Assembly: GCA_964415245.1 (NCBI GenBank)
Contig: CAYQAJ010000016.1
Location: 1 to 37,491, forward strand
DNA: 37,491 bases
Direction: 5' to 3'
From: CAYQAJ01 sp964415245
GTDB lineage: Bacteria > Planctomycetota > Planctomycetia > Pirellulales > Pirellulaceae
A program made the position numbers and the translations under genes. Numbering within the stretch: position 1 is the first letter of the stretch; every line of letters starts with the position of its first letter. A model generated the notes under the pieces. That model searched no databases. It worked only from the letters and a program-made list of their open reading frames with translations, and was not told the DNA's origin. Positions 1-9,645 of this stretch are shown one piece after another.

Positions 1-290
1 TCGTACACGGCCAGGCCGGCGCTGACGCTGCCCTCCGGCGAGTTGATGTACAGGTGGACGTCGGCCTTGGGGTCTTCCGATTGCAGGAACAGCAGTTGCG
101 CGACGACCGTGTTGGCCAATTCGTCGGTGACGGTCGAACCCAGAAACACGATGCGGTCCTTCAAGAGGCGGCTGTAGATGTCGTACACCCGCTCTTCGCG
201 GCCGCTCTTCTCGACCACGTACGGAATCAGCGTATTTCTGGCCGGCGCGTCGCCGCTCCCGGCCTCGGTGCCCGGCAGACGATCGCTCAT
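1..290 (-). CDS. clpP: ATP-dependent Clp protease proteolytic subunit, second tandem copy (partial, cut by window edge)
   Basis: Only the N-terminal 96 codons lie in the window. They carry the ClpP N-terminal region (residues 20-96): the YDIYSRLLKDRIVFLG block, a QLLFLQSEDP helix and the oxyanion-loop segment NSPEGSVSAG. ClpP forms tetradecameric serine-protease barrels that degrade unfolded proteins delivered by ClpX or ClpA/C. The catalytic Ser, His and Asp would lie beyond the edge and cannot be judged. The start ATG overlaps the stop of the preceding clpP as ATGA (287-290), which implies translational coupling. One oddity is that the usual NSPGG has Glu for its first Gly (residue 86), while the neighbour keeps NSPGG. 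The two copies probably form a mixed ClpP1/ClpP2 complex; this is inference from other bacteria with tandem clpP genes. Confidence 0.93.
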   Translation of the reverse strand, partial: MSDRLPGTEAGSGDAPARNTLIPYVVEKSGREERVYDIYSRLLKDRIVFLGSTVTDELANTVVAQLLFLQSEDPKADVHLYINSPEGSVSAGLAVY

Positions 291-916
291 TCGGCCTCCT
301 CCTCGTCTTCGTCGACGGGCGGCTTCTTGAGGATGTCGTCGACCAGGCCGTATTCTTTGGCCTCGACGGCGCTGAGGAAGAAGTCGCGGTCGGTGTCGCG
401 TTCGATTCGTTCAATAGGCTGCCCGCTGTGTTGGGCCAGCACTTGATTGAGCAGTTCCCGGTTGCGCAGAATCTCGTTGGCCTGAATCTCGATGTCGCTC
501 ACCTGTCCGCCGACCCCGCCATACGGCTGGTGCAGCATGACGCGGGCATGGGGCAGCGCGAACCGCTTGCCGTTGGTGCCGCCGGCCAACAGCACCGCGG
601 CTCCGCTGGCGGCCTGTCCGACGCAATAGGTGGATACCGGGCAGCTCAGGATTTGCATGGTGTCGTAAATGGCCAGCGTCGATACCACGTCGCCGCCGGG
701 CGAGTTGAGGTAGAAGTGGATGTCCTTCTTGCGGTTCTCGCTCTGCAGGTACAAGAGCTTCATTACGACTTCATTCGCGTTGCCCGTGTAGATCTCCCCC
801 TGCAGGAAAACGATGCGGTTTTCCAGCAAGAGATCGCCCAACGTAAGCTGCCGCTGCCGCTGGTATGCCTGGTAGGTGTACGAGGCGGCCAGGGGTGCGC
901 GCCATGGATGGTCCAT
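287..916 (-). CDS. clpP: ATP-dependent Clp protease proteolytic subunit, first tandem copy
   Basis: This is a complete 209-residue ClpP, the usual family length. The catalytic triad is visible and correctly spaced: Ser104 in GQAASGAA, His129 in MLHQP and Asp178 in RDTDRDFF. The spacings of 25 and 49 residues are the same as in the E. coli enzyme. NSPGG (71-75) forms the oxyanion loop. The C-terminus is acidic (DEDEEEAE). The ATG at 916 begins MDHPWRAP. The gene lies 116 bp downstream of tig and overlaps the next clpP by 4 nt, so tig-clpP-clpP looks like one operon, as tig-clpP is in many bacteria. It is a cytosolic protease subunit that needs a Clp ATPase; none is encoded in the window. Annotation as an active peptidase is secure. 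Confidence 0.96.
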   Translation of the reverse strand: MDHPWRAPLAASYTYQAYQRQRQLTLGDLLLENRIVFLQGEIYTGNANEVVMKLLYLQSENRKKDIHFYLNSPGGDVVSTLAIYDTMQILSCPVSTYCVGQAASGAAVLLAGGTNGKRFALPHARVMLHQPYGGVGGQVSDIEIQANEILRNRELLNQVLAQHSGQPIERIERDTDRDFFLSAVEAKEYGLVDDILKKPPVDEDEEEAE

Positions 917-1032
917 ATCGGGTCAGTCCTTGCCTAGGGGAGCCCACGAATACACAGGCAGCGGAAGCGGTTCGCGCCACAATCGGGTTCGTGCCGCAAT
1001 CGGCTTTCTGCCGCAAACGGCTGTTGGGCCGC

Positions 1033-2577
1033 TTACGTCCGGTCGGCCTGCGCCGGCAGCGCCTCGGCTTCCTCGGCGTGCTTGGCCTCGGGAATGGCCG
1101 ACGGATCGCCGCCGATTACGTGCTCGACCGCGGCGACGTCCTCCGGCTCCTGCTCGAAGGGTACCTCCTTGAACTTGGCATGCGACGTGATCAACTCAAT
1201 CACCTGGCGCTCCACGATCTGGTTGTGCAGCGAATCCATCAGTCCCCGCTTTTCCAGCCGCGCCCGCACGCGGCGGGGCGATTCCCCTTGCTGCAACGCG
1301 ATCATGGCGATTTCGCGATCGTAATCCCCCGGCTCGGCGTCGATCGACTCGTCCTCGGCAATCCGTTCGAGGATGAAGTGCTCCTTGAGGGCGCGGGCTG
1401 TCGAGGCGAAGCTGTTCTGGCGCAGCTCGTTTTCGTGGGCGCGAATGGCCTCGTTGCCGAAGCCCGCCGCCTGCAGCTCGAGCACGGCCCGCTCCAACTC
1501 GCGCCGCGCCTGGCGACGAAGCATTTCCGGCGGCAAGTCCCAGTCGGCCGACTTCACCAGCAATTGCGTAATCTGATGTCGCACGCGGCGGTGTGCGTAA
1601 TAGTCAAGTTGGCGCTTCATTTCGGACCGCACGGCTTCGCGCAGCGATTCGACGTCCTCAAAGCCCCCGACCGAAGAAAGGAAGTCCGCATCCAGTGCCG
1701 CGGGCTCCTGTCGCTCGACGCCCGTGATCTCCAACTCGACCTCGACCTCCTTACCGCGGAGCGATTCGTTGGGCGCGTCCTGGGTGAGGGTGATCGTGGC
1801 CTTACGCGACTCGCCGATTCGCGCCCCGGTCACGAGCTTGTCGAACCCATCGAGCTTGCCGTCGGCGAAGCTGAGCACCGGCTTGACCTCGACCGTTTCA
1901 TTCTCGATCCGCGACACCATCCGCCCGTCTTCCCGAAACGTCGCGCTGAGGGTCACCAGGTCGCCGGCCTCAATCGCCCCTTCGCGCGGCTGCCGATGTC
2001 CGTTTCGCTTGCGCATCGACAGGATGTGCTTATCCACGTCTTCGTCGCTGAACTCGCGCACCGGCTTCTCGATCTTGAGGCCCTTCCACTCGGGGAGGGT
2101 GAAGTCGGGCCGCACCTCGATGTCGAACTCGAAGGTCATGGGGCCTTCGTCGGGGAGCGTGACGGCGTCGAAGTCGATGTCCGGCTCGCTGATAACCGAC
2201 AGGTCCGATTCCTCGGTGGCCTGCGACACGCCGTCCATCAGCAGCGAGCCTTTCACCTGGTTGGTGATCTGCTCCTTAAACCGATGTTCGACCAGTTTGC
2301 GAGGCGCCCGCCCCGCCCGGAACCCCGGCACCTCGGCCTTGGGCATCAGCTCGCTGAAAGCCTCGTCGAGGTAGCGGTCGACGTCCTCGCGGCCAATAGT
2401 CACCGTCACGTGCCGTTCGCATGTGCTGGGGCTGTCGATCTTGAGCTCCAGCTTGAGCTTGGGCTTTTCCTCGTTCTCGGCACCCTCCTCGGTGGCTTCG
2501 AGCAGGTCCTGTGCCTCGTCGCCGGGAAGCGCTTCGTCCTGAGGGAGATCGTCGGTGTCGGACTTCGGCGGAGTCAT
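1033..2577 (-). CDS. tig: Trigger factor, ribosome-associated chaperone
   Basis: The protein has 514 residues, somewhat longer than the usual 430-450 because of an acidic N-terminal extension (residues 1-40) and a C-terminal tail. The ribosome-binding signature appears as GFRAGRAP within the N-terminal domain. It is followed by the FKBP-like middle domain (GDLVTLSATF ... VEVELEITGV) and the helical C-terminal arms rich in Arg and Glu. Trigger factor docks at the ribosomal exit tunnel and shields nascent chains. The reading frame stays open back to 2712, but that stretch runs through the tRNA-Gly gene, so I place the start at the ATG at 2577 (MTPPKSD), 43 nt after the tRNA. No strong Shine-Dalgarno is seen directly upstream. 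Two clpP genes follow, and co-transcription with the tRNA promoter is likely. Confidence 0.95.
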   Translation of the reverse strand: MTPPKSDTDDLPQDEALPGDEAQDLLEATEEGAENEEKPKLKLELKIDSPSTCERHVTVTIGREDVDRYLDEAFSELMPKAEVPGFRAGRAPRKLVEHRFKEQITNQVKGSLLMDGVSQATEESDLSVISEPDIDFDAVTLPDEGPMTFEFDIEVRPDFTLPEWKGLKIEKPVREFSDEDVDKHILSMRKRNGHRQPREGAIEAGDLVTLSATFREDGRMVSRIENETVEVKPVLSFADGKLDGFDKLVTGARIGESRKATITLTQDAPNESLRGKEVEVELEITGVERQEPAALDADFLSSVGGFEDVESLREAVRSEMKRQLDYYAHRRVRHQITQLLVKSADWDLPPEMLRRQARRELERAVLELQAAGFGNEAIRAHENELRQNSFASTARALKEHFILERIAEDESIDAEPGDYDREIAMIALQQGESPRRVRARLEKRGLMDSLHNQIVERQVIELITSHAKFKEVPFEQEPEDVAAVEHVIGGDPSAIPEAKHAEEAEALPAQADRT

Positions 2578-2620
2578 GGCGCTAGATCGCGTATCCTTCC
2601 TGTTTTGACAGTATTCCCAG

Positions 2621-2693
2621 AGCGGGTGATGGGATTCGAACCCACGACAACAACGTTGGCAACGTTGTGCTCTGCCAACTGAGCTACACCCGC
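2621..2693 (-). tRNA. tRNA-Gly (anticodon GCC)
   Basis: A 73-nt cloverleaf can be drawn by hand. The acceptor stem is GCGGGTG with CACCCGC, and the discriminator base is U. The D arm is GCTC/GAGC with an AGTTGGCA loop. The anticodon stem is CAACG/CGTTG with loop TTGCCAA, giving anticodon GCC. The T arm is GTGGG TTCGAAT CCCAT with a final G-U pair. The 3' CCA is not encoded. The tRNA lies between a strong promoter and tig, and probably heads that transcript. Confidence 0.96.
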
Positions 2694-2763
2694 GATTGCA
2701 GGCGGCGCGCACCGTAAGGGCGGCATGGGACGGACCGCCGCCACCAGCCTCCCGGCCAACCGG

Positions 2764-2791
2764 ATTATAGGGTCGTAACGCGGCCTTGCAA
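2764..2791 (-). promoter_or_regulatory. Sigma-70-like promoter for tRNA-Gly (and probably tig-clpP-clpP)
   Basis: On the minus strand TTGCAA (2791-2786) is followed, after 16 nt, by a perfect TATAAT (2769-2764). The predicted start of transcription is near 2757, about 64 nt before the tRNA. Such an AT-rich hexamer pair is rare in this G+C-rich sequence. The promoter is inferred from sequence only. Confidence 0.65.
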
Positions 2792-3662
2792 GGGCAGTTG
2801 CCGCGACCGAAACATCTCGGCGGATCACGTGTAGCGACCCGCGGAATGCTACCACTGCATGACCTGCTCGCAGCGCGACGCGCACAACACGCAGGTGCTT
2901 CGCGCGCGATGGCGTAACACGTTCCACCGACATGGGGGGCAAGGCTGCCTCAGGGCCGCGTCGACGCAACGCGCCCGTGGGGCGGCCTCGCCGCAACGTG
3001 TGGCCTCGCCGCAACGTGTGGCAATAGGCCATCGGTGGGATGTGGGCCATCAGTGGGACGCGGGACATCTCGTTTTCCGCGAGCCAAATGAGCTTTGCAC
3101 GATGCGGCGCCGTACTCCCTTGTAGAAAAACTTGGTCAAAAATTGATGGTGCGTCCGTAAGGATTGGCGCCCAGCGAATCGATCCAATTTGGCGGTCGTT
3201 CCGTGCAATCATTGCGACCTGGGGCCTTGCCCGCTAAACTTTAGGGGCTGATCGGTGGCCCTTGTCGCGACGGGGGATACGAAAGGACCAAGGCAGAGCG
3301 AGCTGTGCTGGCAGCGTGCCCCGCTTAGCAACATGCGCCGCATCCGCCCTAGCAGTCGTTTTCGTGATACGGTGGGGCTGCTGGCAGAGGCGTGCTTGAC
3401 AGGCAGTCCGGTGTCATAGTGTTGTCACCGACGCGCCAGGAGCACGTCGTTCGTTCCGAGGTGGGGAATCGTACGACGCTGAGTGTCCTCCGGCCGGCTG
3501 GAAGCGGCAGCACGGCCGGCGAAGGTGTCGGGTTGGTCGCGCGTGCCGCCCGGAATCGAGAAGGGGGTTAGGAGTGGTGGCCGGCAGCCCGTGGTGGGCG
3601 TCGATCCGGACACCTTGGCTCGCGGTGTATCCGCGGGGCCGCACCGGTTTCCCACCCCCCGC
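2792..3662. other. Gene-free stretch between the tRNA promoter and the FHA gene
   Basis: No open frame here has convincing composition or a recognisable product. The frames present are short and Arg-rich. The stretch holds a 2 x 18-nt tandem repeat (2984-3019), followed by an imperfect repeat of about 17 nt beginning GCCATC (3029-3062). A perfect TTGACA hexamer at 3396-3401 could be a -35 box for the FHA gene, but no well-spaced -10 follows. I see nothing else. Confidence 0.5.
2984..3019 (+). repeat. Tandem repeat, 2 x 18 nt
   Basis: The unit GGCCTCGCCGCAACGTGT occurs twice without a mismatch (2984-3001 and 3002-3019), followed by a few bases of a broken third unit. It lies in gene-free DNA. 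Function is unknown. Confidence 0.85.
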
Positions 3663-3674
3663 ATGAGAAGCGCC

Positions 3675-4439
3675 ATGCAAGCCAAACTCGTCGTCGTGGG
3701 AGGCAATTCCCACGCGACGGAATTCGAGCTGAAGCTGCCAAGCGTCCTGGGTCGGGGGCGCGAGGCCACGCTGACACTCGGTCACTCGCTCGTGAGCCGC
3801 AAGCACTGCCAGATCTTCGAGTCCGACGGCAGATTGATGGTCCGCGACCTGGGTTCGATGAACGGAACCTACGTCCACAATCGCCGCATCGATTCCGACA
3901 CCGAACTGCTTCCTGGCGACCTGTTGACCGTCGGCGCCGTCACTTTTCGAGCCGTGTACGACGTGAAGAAGCCGGAAGGTAAGGCCGACACGGTTTCCGA
4001 CATCGACACCGTCGCCAACGAGCCGATCCCGCCGGGGCACAAGACGACGGTCGTCGCCGAGGCTCCGACCGAGAGCATGCAGCGGCCGGGAACGCGAAAG
4101 GTCGACGACGAGGGGGAGGTGATCGAAGTCGTGCAGTTCGAGGAGGCCGACGACTGGAGCTCGGCCGATGTACGCGGCGCTGGTTCGTCCGACTCCGGTT
4201 CTCCCGGCGCCGGTTCTCCGTCGTCCGGCTCTTTGCGTCCTCCGGTTGCCAACCGCGTCGTGGAACAGGAGGAACGACGGATCGAGGACGTCGAGGCCCA
4301 GCAGACACGCATTGCCGACCGCCAACTACGTCGTGTTCGGCAGGTCAATCAATCGGGCGACGAGCCGCAGAGCGCTGCCGGCAATGCGAAGCGTCCGGCG
4401 CCTCCCGGCGACAAAGGGCCGGTGGGCGATTCGAAGTGA
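3675..4439 (+). CDS. FHA-domain protein
   Basis: The protein has 254 residues. The N-terminal forkhead-associated domain (about 1-95) shows the core phosphothreonine-binding residues: GR at 26-27, SRKH at 41-44 and the NG of DLGSMNGTY at 63-64. FHA domains read phosphothreonine made by Ser/Thr kinases, which are abundant in planctomycetes. The remaining 160 residues are low-complexity: an acidic segment, a Gly/Ser/Pro repeat (about 175-195), a charged Arg/Glu/Gln helix and a basic tail. No signal peptide or membrane segment is present. The ATG at 3675 (MQAKLVVVGG) sits 4 nt after GAGAAG; an in-frame ATG at 3663 is the alternative. No kinase is next to it. A second FHA domain occurs in the cyclase at 11612-13372. 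Confidence 0.88.
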   Translation: MQAKLVVVGGNSHATEFELKLPSVLGRGREATLTLGHSLVSRKHCQIFESDGRLMVRDLGSMNGTYVHNRRIDSDTELLPGDLLTVGAVTFRAVYDVKKPEGKADTVSDIDTVANEPIPPGHKTTVVAEAPTESMQRPGTRKVDDEGEVIEVVQFEEADDWSSADVRGAGSSDSGSPGAGSPSSGSLRPPVANRVVEQEERRIEDVEAQQTRIADRQLRRVRQVNQSGDEPQSAAGNAKRPAPPGDKGPVGDSK

Positions 4440-4601
4440 GCTTTCTCTCGATGCGGCCACGGTGTTTCCCTTCGCGGCGCCGGCTTGTCGTCTGCCATAC
4501 CTGCTCGCTTCGCTCGTGGGCCCGTAGTACAGTCGATTTCTGGTCCTCTACCATTTCCAGGTCTGTAGCGGCGGCACTCGCGTGCACCGAAGGCGATTGA
4601 C

Positions 4602-6761
<2,160 letters not shown>

Positions 6762-6779
6762 TGAGACCCGCCGCTAGGC

Positions 6780-7988
6780 TTATTCCCCGCTTGCCGGTTT
6801 CGCGTCCTCAAACCGCCCTGTGCGAAACACCTCTTCGAGATCGAGCGTCTTCAGCGGCAGTGCCGTGGCTGGGCCGCGGCCCAGGGCCACGTGCAGTTTG
6901 AGCGCCCGCGGCTCGAACACCATCGTTTGCATCGTCCATTCGCCCTGGTTCACGGCGTGCATGTAGTCGTGCACGCGCGACACGTCGAACTGTTTCACGT
7001 CGAACGCCGATTCCAGCATTTCGTACCGCCGGCACTCTTTCGATCGGGCCAGCTCCTTCGAGCGAAAGTGGTTCGTGCACGCCAGCATGCCGTCGTCGGG
7101 GCGACGTACGACGAGCGACTTCGGCGTCAGCTCGAACACGGCCGCTTCGTTCGCGTCGCAAACCATCAGGTTGGCCCAGGTGGTTGGCTTCAAAGTCCGC
7201 ATCAGCTTTTCGGCCTCGTCGACGGTGGTGCACTCCTCCAGTAGTCGCCGGTAGCAGAACAACAGCGGAATCCCCTCGGCATCGAACATCGACGAACCAT
7301 CGGCCGACTCGTACACGTCGAGCGTGCCCAGCGAAAGACCCTCGTCGTTCATGCCCGACGATACGCCCACCGCGCCCGGCATGCCCACCGAGACGAAGGC
7401 GTGCTTCCCCTTGGGCCGCACGACCAGCACCAGCCCGAACTTGTGCAGCACGCCGTGCGTGGGGAAGTCGAGATTGCGGCCGAAGAGCGGCCCCGCCGTA
7501 GCGCTGCGGCTGCCCAAGGCCACCAGGGCCGAGCATCCGCCCAAGCGACGGAGTTCGAGCATCGTGTTGCCCACGGTCACCAGGTCGCGGTCGATACCCG
7601 AGGCCTCGATCATCGCCGCCATTTCGCGCTGGTGGTCTTCGTCTACTCGTTTGACCAGCGTGCGCGAGGCCGCCGCCACCAGCGGCCAAGCTCCCTCGAC
7701 GCCGTGCTCTTTGAGAATCTCCTTGGGCAGGGCCGTAAAGGGCGCCACTGCCTTCGCCGCCAGCGTGCCGTGCTGCCGGCCGATCTCTTCCGGCGACCCC
7801 TGCAGGAGCATCACGGGAATGCCGTCGATGTACCGCAGCTCCCCACTCTCAAACCGCGCTTCGTCGAAGTGGAACGTCTCTTCGGCGCGTGCACTTTCGG
7901 CAATCGCGTCTTCGGCGCGAACGACGTGCACGCGCCCTGCCAACAGCACGACGGCCGCCAGGCCCAATACCAGCCAACGGTGACGCAT
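6780..7988 (-). CDS. Secreted C45-like Ntn-hydrolase (acyl-CoA:6-APA acyltransferase-like)
   Basis: The protein has 402 residues. Residues 1-25 form a signal peptide (Arg-rich start, hydrophobic core, then VRAED). The mature part carries the C45 family marks GSPEEIGRQHG (64-74) and the putative autoproteolysis site RLGGCSALVA, where Cys152 would become the N-terminal nucleophile after cleavage at Gly-Cys. GRNLDF and NEAAVFELTP are further typical blocks. Members hydrolyse or transfer acyl-amide bonds; the substrate here is unknown. I chose the ATG at 7988 because AGGAG lies 7 nt before it; the frame extends upstream to 8135 but lacks this support. A candidate promoter sits at 8067-8095. Confidence 0.88.
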   Translation of the reverse strand: MRHRWLVLGLAAVVLLAGRVHVVRAEDAIAESARAEETFHFDEARFESGELRYIDGIPVMLLQGSPEEIGRQHGTLAAKAVAPFTALPKEILKEHGVEGAWPLVAAASRTLVKRVDEDHQREMAAMIEASGIDRDLVTVGNTMLELRRLGGCSALVALGSRSATAGPLFGRNLDFPTHGVLHKFGLVLVVRPKGKHAFVSVGMPGAVGVSSGMNDEGLSLGTLDVYESADGSSMFDAEGIPLLFCYRRLLEECTTVDEAEKLMRTLKPTTWANLMVCDANEAAVFELTPKSLVVRRPDDGMLACTNHFRSKELARSKECRRYEMLESAFDVKQFDVSRVHDYMHAVNQGEWTMQTMVFEPRALKLHVALGRGPATALPLKTLDLEEVFRTGRFEDAKPASGE

Positions 7989-8066
7989 GATAAGGCTCCT
8001 GCCCGTACGAAGGAGTGCTTCGGTTGTGCCCGGTGCAGCGAACGCTGCCCCCAAAGTGTACCTGCC

Positions 8067-8095
8067 ATTATGGCCGTCGGCGCATGGGGCCTCAA
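8067..8095 (-). promoter_or_regulatory. Candidate promoter of the C45-like gene
   Basis: On the minus strand TTGAGG (8095-8090), a 17-nt spacer and CATAAT (8072-8067) match sigma-70 boxes at 4 and 5 of 6 positions. It would leave a leader of about 70 nt. It is supported by spacing and by rarity of AT-rich hexamers here, nothing more. Confidence 0.4.
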
Positions 8096-8159
8096 TCAGC
8101 CTGCTAGCAAAGCCCGCTGCAAATCGCTGTTGCACAAATCGGCCCTTGGCCCGATGATA

Positions 8160-8265
8160 CGCCCCCGCTACGGGGCGACGCGCAAGCAGCCAGGCTGCTG
8201 TGCGACCACCGCAACCGCGAGCATCACCGGGTTGCGCGCCCGATTCGCCCGCCCCAAGACGGGGC
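8160..8265. repeat. Cluster of three small hairpins in the divergent spacer
   Basis: CGCCCC (8160-8165) and GGGGCG (8172-8177) pair around a 6-nt loop. AGCAGC-CAG-GCTGCT, extended by CGCA/TGCG with one bulged base, spans about 8179-8204. GCCCC-AAGAC-GGGGC spans 8251-8265. They lie in the 324-nt gene-free spacer 7989-8312 between the C45-like gene and the cyclophilin gene. No T-runs follow, so they are not ordinary terminators. Confidence 0.6.
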
Positions 8266-8289
8266 TATCGCACCTTGGCAATAACGCCA

Positions 8290-8301
8290 CTTGCCGGCAA
8301 G
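8290..8301. promoter_or_regulatory. 12-bp perfect palindrome touching the cyclophilin ribosome-binding site
   Basis: CTTGCCGGCAAG is its own reverse complement, and its last base begins the GGAAG ribosome-binding site of the gene starting at 8313. It could be an operator or an RNA element that masks translation initiation. No regulator is identified. Confidence 0.4.
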
Positions 8302-8312
8302 GAAGCCTGGCC

Positions 8313-9083
8313 ATGCAATACCGCATTTCGACGCCGCTTTTTCTCGTTGCACTGCTCCTCGTACCAGCGCTGGCCGGGTGCGGAGGCGGTTCGTCCGAGG
8401 GCTCCGCGCCCCCGGCCAATATCGAATCCGGCTCATCGGGCGGAGAGGTTGGCGGGAACTCGAAGACCGATCCGTCCTACCCGGACTACCCCGTCCCAGA
8501 TGGCTCGGACGACGAATTCCCGACGGCGTCGTCGGCCGGCGCGCGAACCAGGCCCCAGCCGAAGCCCAATCTCTACCCCGTCGTGACGATTGAAACCAAC
8601 CTGGGCGAGATCACCGTCCGCCTCAATGCAGAGAAGGCGCCCATCACCGTCGACAATTTCCTGCAGAACTACGTCAATCGAGGAGCCTACGAGAACACGA
8701 TCTTCCACCACGTGGAGCAGGACTTCATGATCATCGGCGGCGGCTACATGGCCGATCTCACGCCGGTCGAACCGCGGGCCGAGATTCTGAACGAAGCCTA
8801 CAACGGCCTGAAGAACGTGCGGGGCACCATCGCCATGGCCCGACATCCCGACGCCGCCAAGAGCGCCACCTGCCAGTTCTTCATCAACCTGGTCGACAAC
8901 CCGTCGCTGGACCACGTCGATCGGCTCACCGACGCCAACTACGGCTACTGCGTGTTCGGCGAAGTGATCCAGGGCATGGAGATCGTCGACCAGATCGCCG
9001 ACTCGCCCGTCCGCGCCAACGGCGACTTTCCCAAGCTGCCGGTCAACCCGGTGGTGATTCACGCCATTCGGCAGACCCGCTGA
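8313..9083 (+). CDS. Cyclophilin-like peptidyl-prolyl isomerase lipoprotein with altered active site
   Basis: The protein has 256 residues. A lipoprotein signal ends in LAGC (Cys23). A flexible Gly/Ser/Pro/Asp linker (24-88) precedes a cyclophilin domain (89-256) with TNLGEITVRL, TVDNFLQNYV, CQFFINLVDN and YCVFGEVIQGMEIVDQI. The catalytic loop, normally FHRVxxxFMxQGG, reads FHHVEQDFMIIGGG. The Arg equivalent is therefore His133 and the Gln equivalent is Ile141. The fold is clear, but isomerase activity may be reduced or absent and the protein may act as a binder or chaperone. The start ATG at 8313 follows AAGGAAG and gives the signal peptide; the frame is open further upstream (from 7401) but antisense to another gene. 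Confidence 0.9.
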   Translation: MQYRISTPLFLVALLLVPALAGCGGGSSEGSAPPANIESGSSGGEVGGNSKTDPSYPDYPVPDGSDDEFPTASSAGARTRPQPKPNLYPVVTIETNLGEITVRLNAEKAPITVDNFLQNYVNRGAYENTIFHHVEQDFMIIGGGYMADLTPVEPRAEILNEAYNGLKNVRGTIAMARHPDAAKSATCQFFINLVDNPSLDHVDRLTDANYGYCVFGEVIQGMEIVDQIADSPVRANGDFPKLPVNPVVIHAIRQTR

Positions 9084-9187
9084 GAGAAAAGCGGAGAGCG
9101 GTTAGCGGGCAGATGCTACTGACGCTGGTTCTCCGCCGATTCTATGGACTTACGTCGAGCCTCGACCTGGGTATCGACGCCAACGAA

Positions 9188-9217
9188 TTGACTTACATCA
9201 ATTTGCGGTGTTAGTAT
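9188..9217 (+). promoter_or_regulatory. Candidate promoter of the toxin-antitoxin operon
   Basis: TTGACT (9188-9193), an 18-nt spacer and TAGTAT (9212-9217) match 5 and 4 of 6 positions. Transcription would begin near 9224, downstream of the GTG at 9208, which supports the later TTG start of the first gene. Confidence 0.5.
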
Positions 9218-9285
9218 TCTTGGGAAGGGCAACACGATCCAGCGGTGTCTCGCCCTCAAAAGGAGACGTTGAGAGGGAGCATCCG

Positions 9286-9645
9286 TTGGCACCGCTAGTC
9301 GATCCGACGCGACTTGCAGCGTACAAGGACGCGCTCGCCAATTGGGCTTTCGAGGGGTTCGTTCAATTCGAGTTGACGGCGACCGCGTACGCCTGGATCA
9401 AGCGCGAGTTCACAAGCGTTACGCTCAGAGAAATCAGCCGCCTGATGCACGAGTGCGTCGACGCGGGAGGTGAAATCGACGAGGTTCGCGAAACTCGGCC
9501 CCAGTGGGCGGACTACGAATTCCATTACGACCTGCGGTTCACGATTTTGGATAAGCCCGTCTACCTCGAAACGCGACTCGACTTCACCCTTCCGCTCGTT
9601 CCCGACAATTCAACGATCGTCGTGGTCAATATCCATGCCCCCTAA
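9286..9645 (+). CDS. Putative toxin of an MqsR/MqsA-like toxin-antitoxin pair
   Basis: The protein has 119 residues and no signal peptide. The N-terminal half is helical (LAAYKDALANWAFEGFVQF; TLREISRLMHECVDAGG). The C-terminal half is a beta-strand series (HYDLRFTILDKPVYLETRLDF, then STIVVVNIH), the layout of small RelE/MqsR-fold RNA-cleaving toxins. I do not recognise a named family with certainty; the toxin role rests mainly on the following gene, a zinc-finger/HTH antitoxin whose start overlaps this stop by 11 nt. I chose the TTG at 9286 because GGGAG lies 6 nt upstream and the predicted promoter (9188-9217) would exclude the GTG at 9208, which would otherwise add 26 residues. Confidence 0.62.
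   Translation: MAPLVDPTRLAAYKDALANWAFEGFVQFELTATAYAWIKREFTSVTLREISRLMHECVDAGGEIDEVRETRPQWADYEFHYDLRFTILDKPVYLETRLDFTLPLVPDNSTIVVVNIHAP

Noticed and set aside
865..2682. 605-codon plus-strand frame opposite tig
   Set aside because: It is antisense to a clearly recognised gene and has no domain; it is a by-product of G+C-rich codon use.
2578..2712. N-terminal extension of trigger factor by 45 residues
   Set aside because: It is translated from the tRNA-Gly gene and its leader; the ATG at 2577 gives a normal protein.
3396..3420. Promoter for the FHA gene
   Set aside because: A perfect TTGACA is present, but no -10 hexamer at acceptable spacing.
9208..9285. GTG start that would lengthen the toxin by 26 residues
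   Set aside because: It lies between or upstream of the predicted promoter boxes and transcript start, and has no ribosome-binding site.
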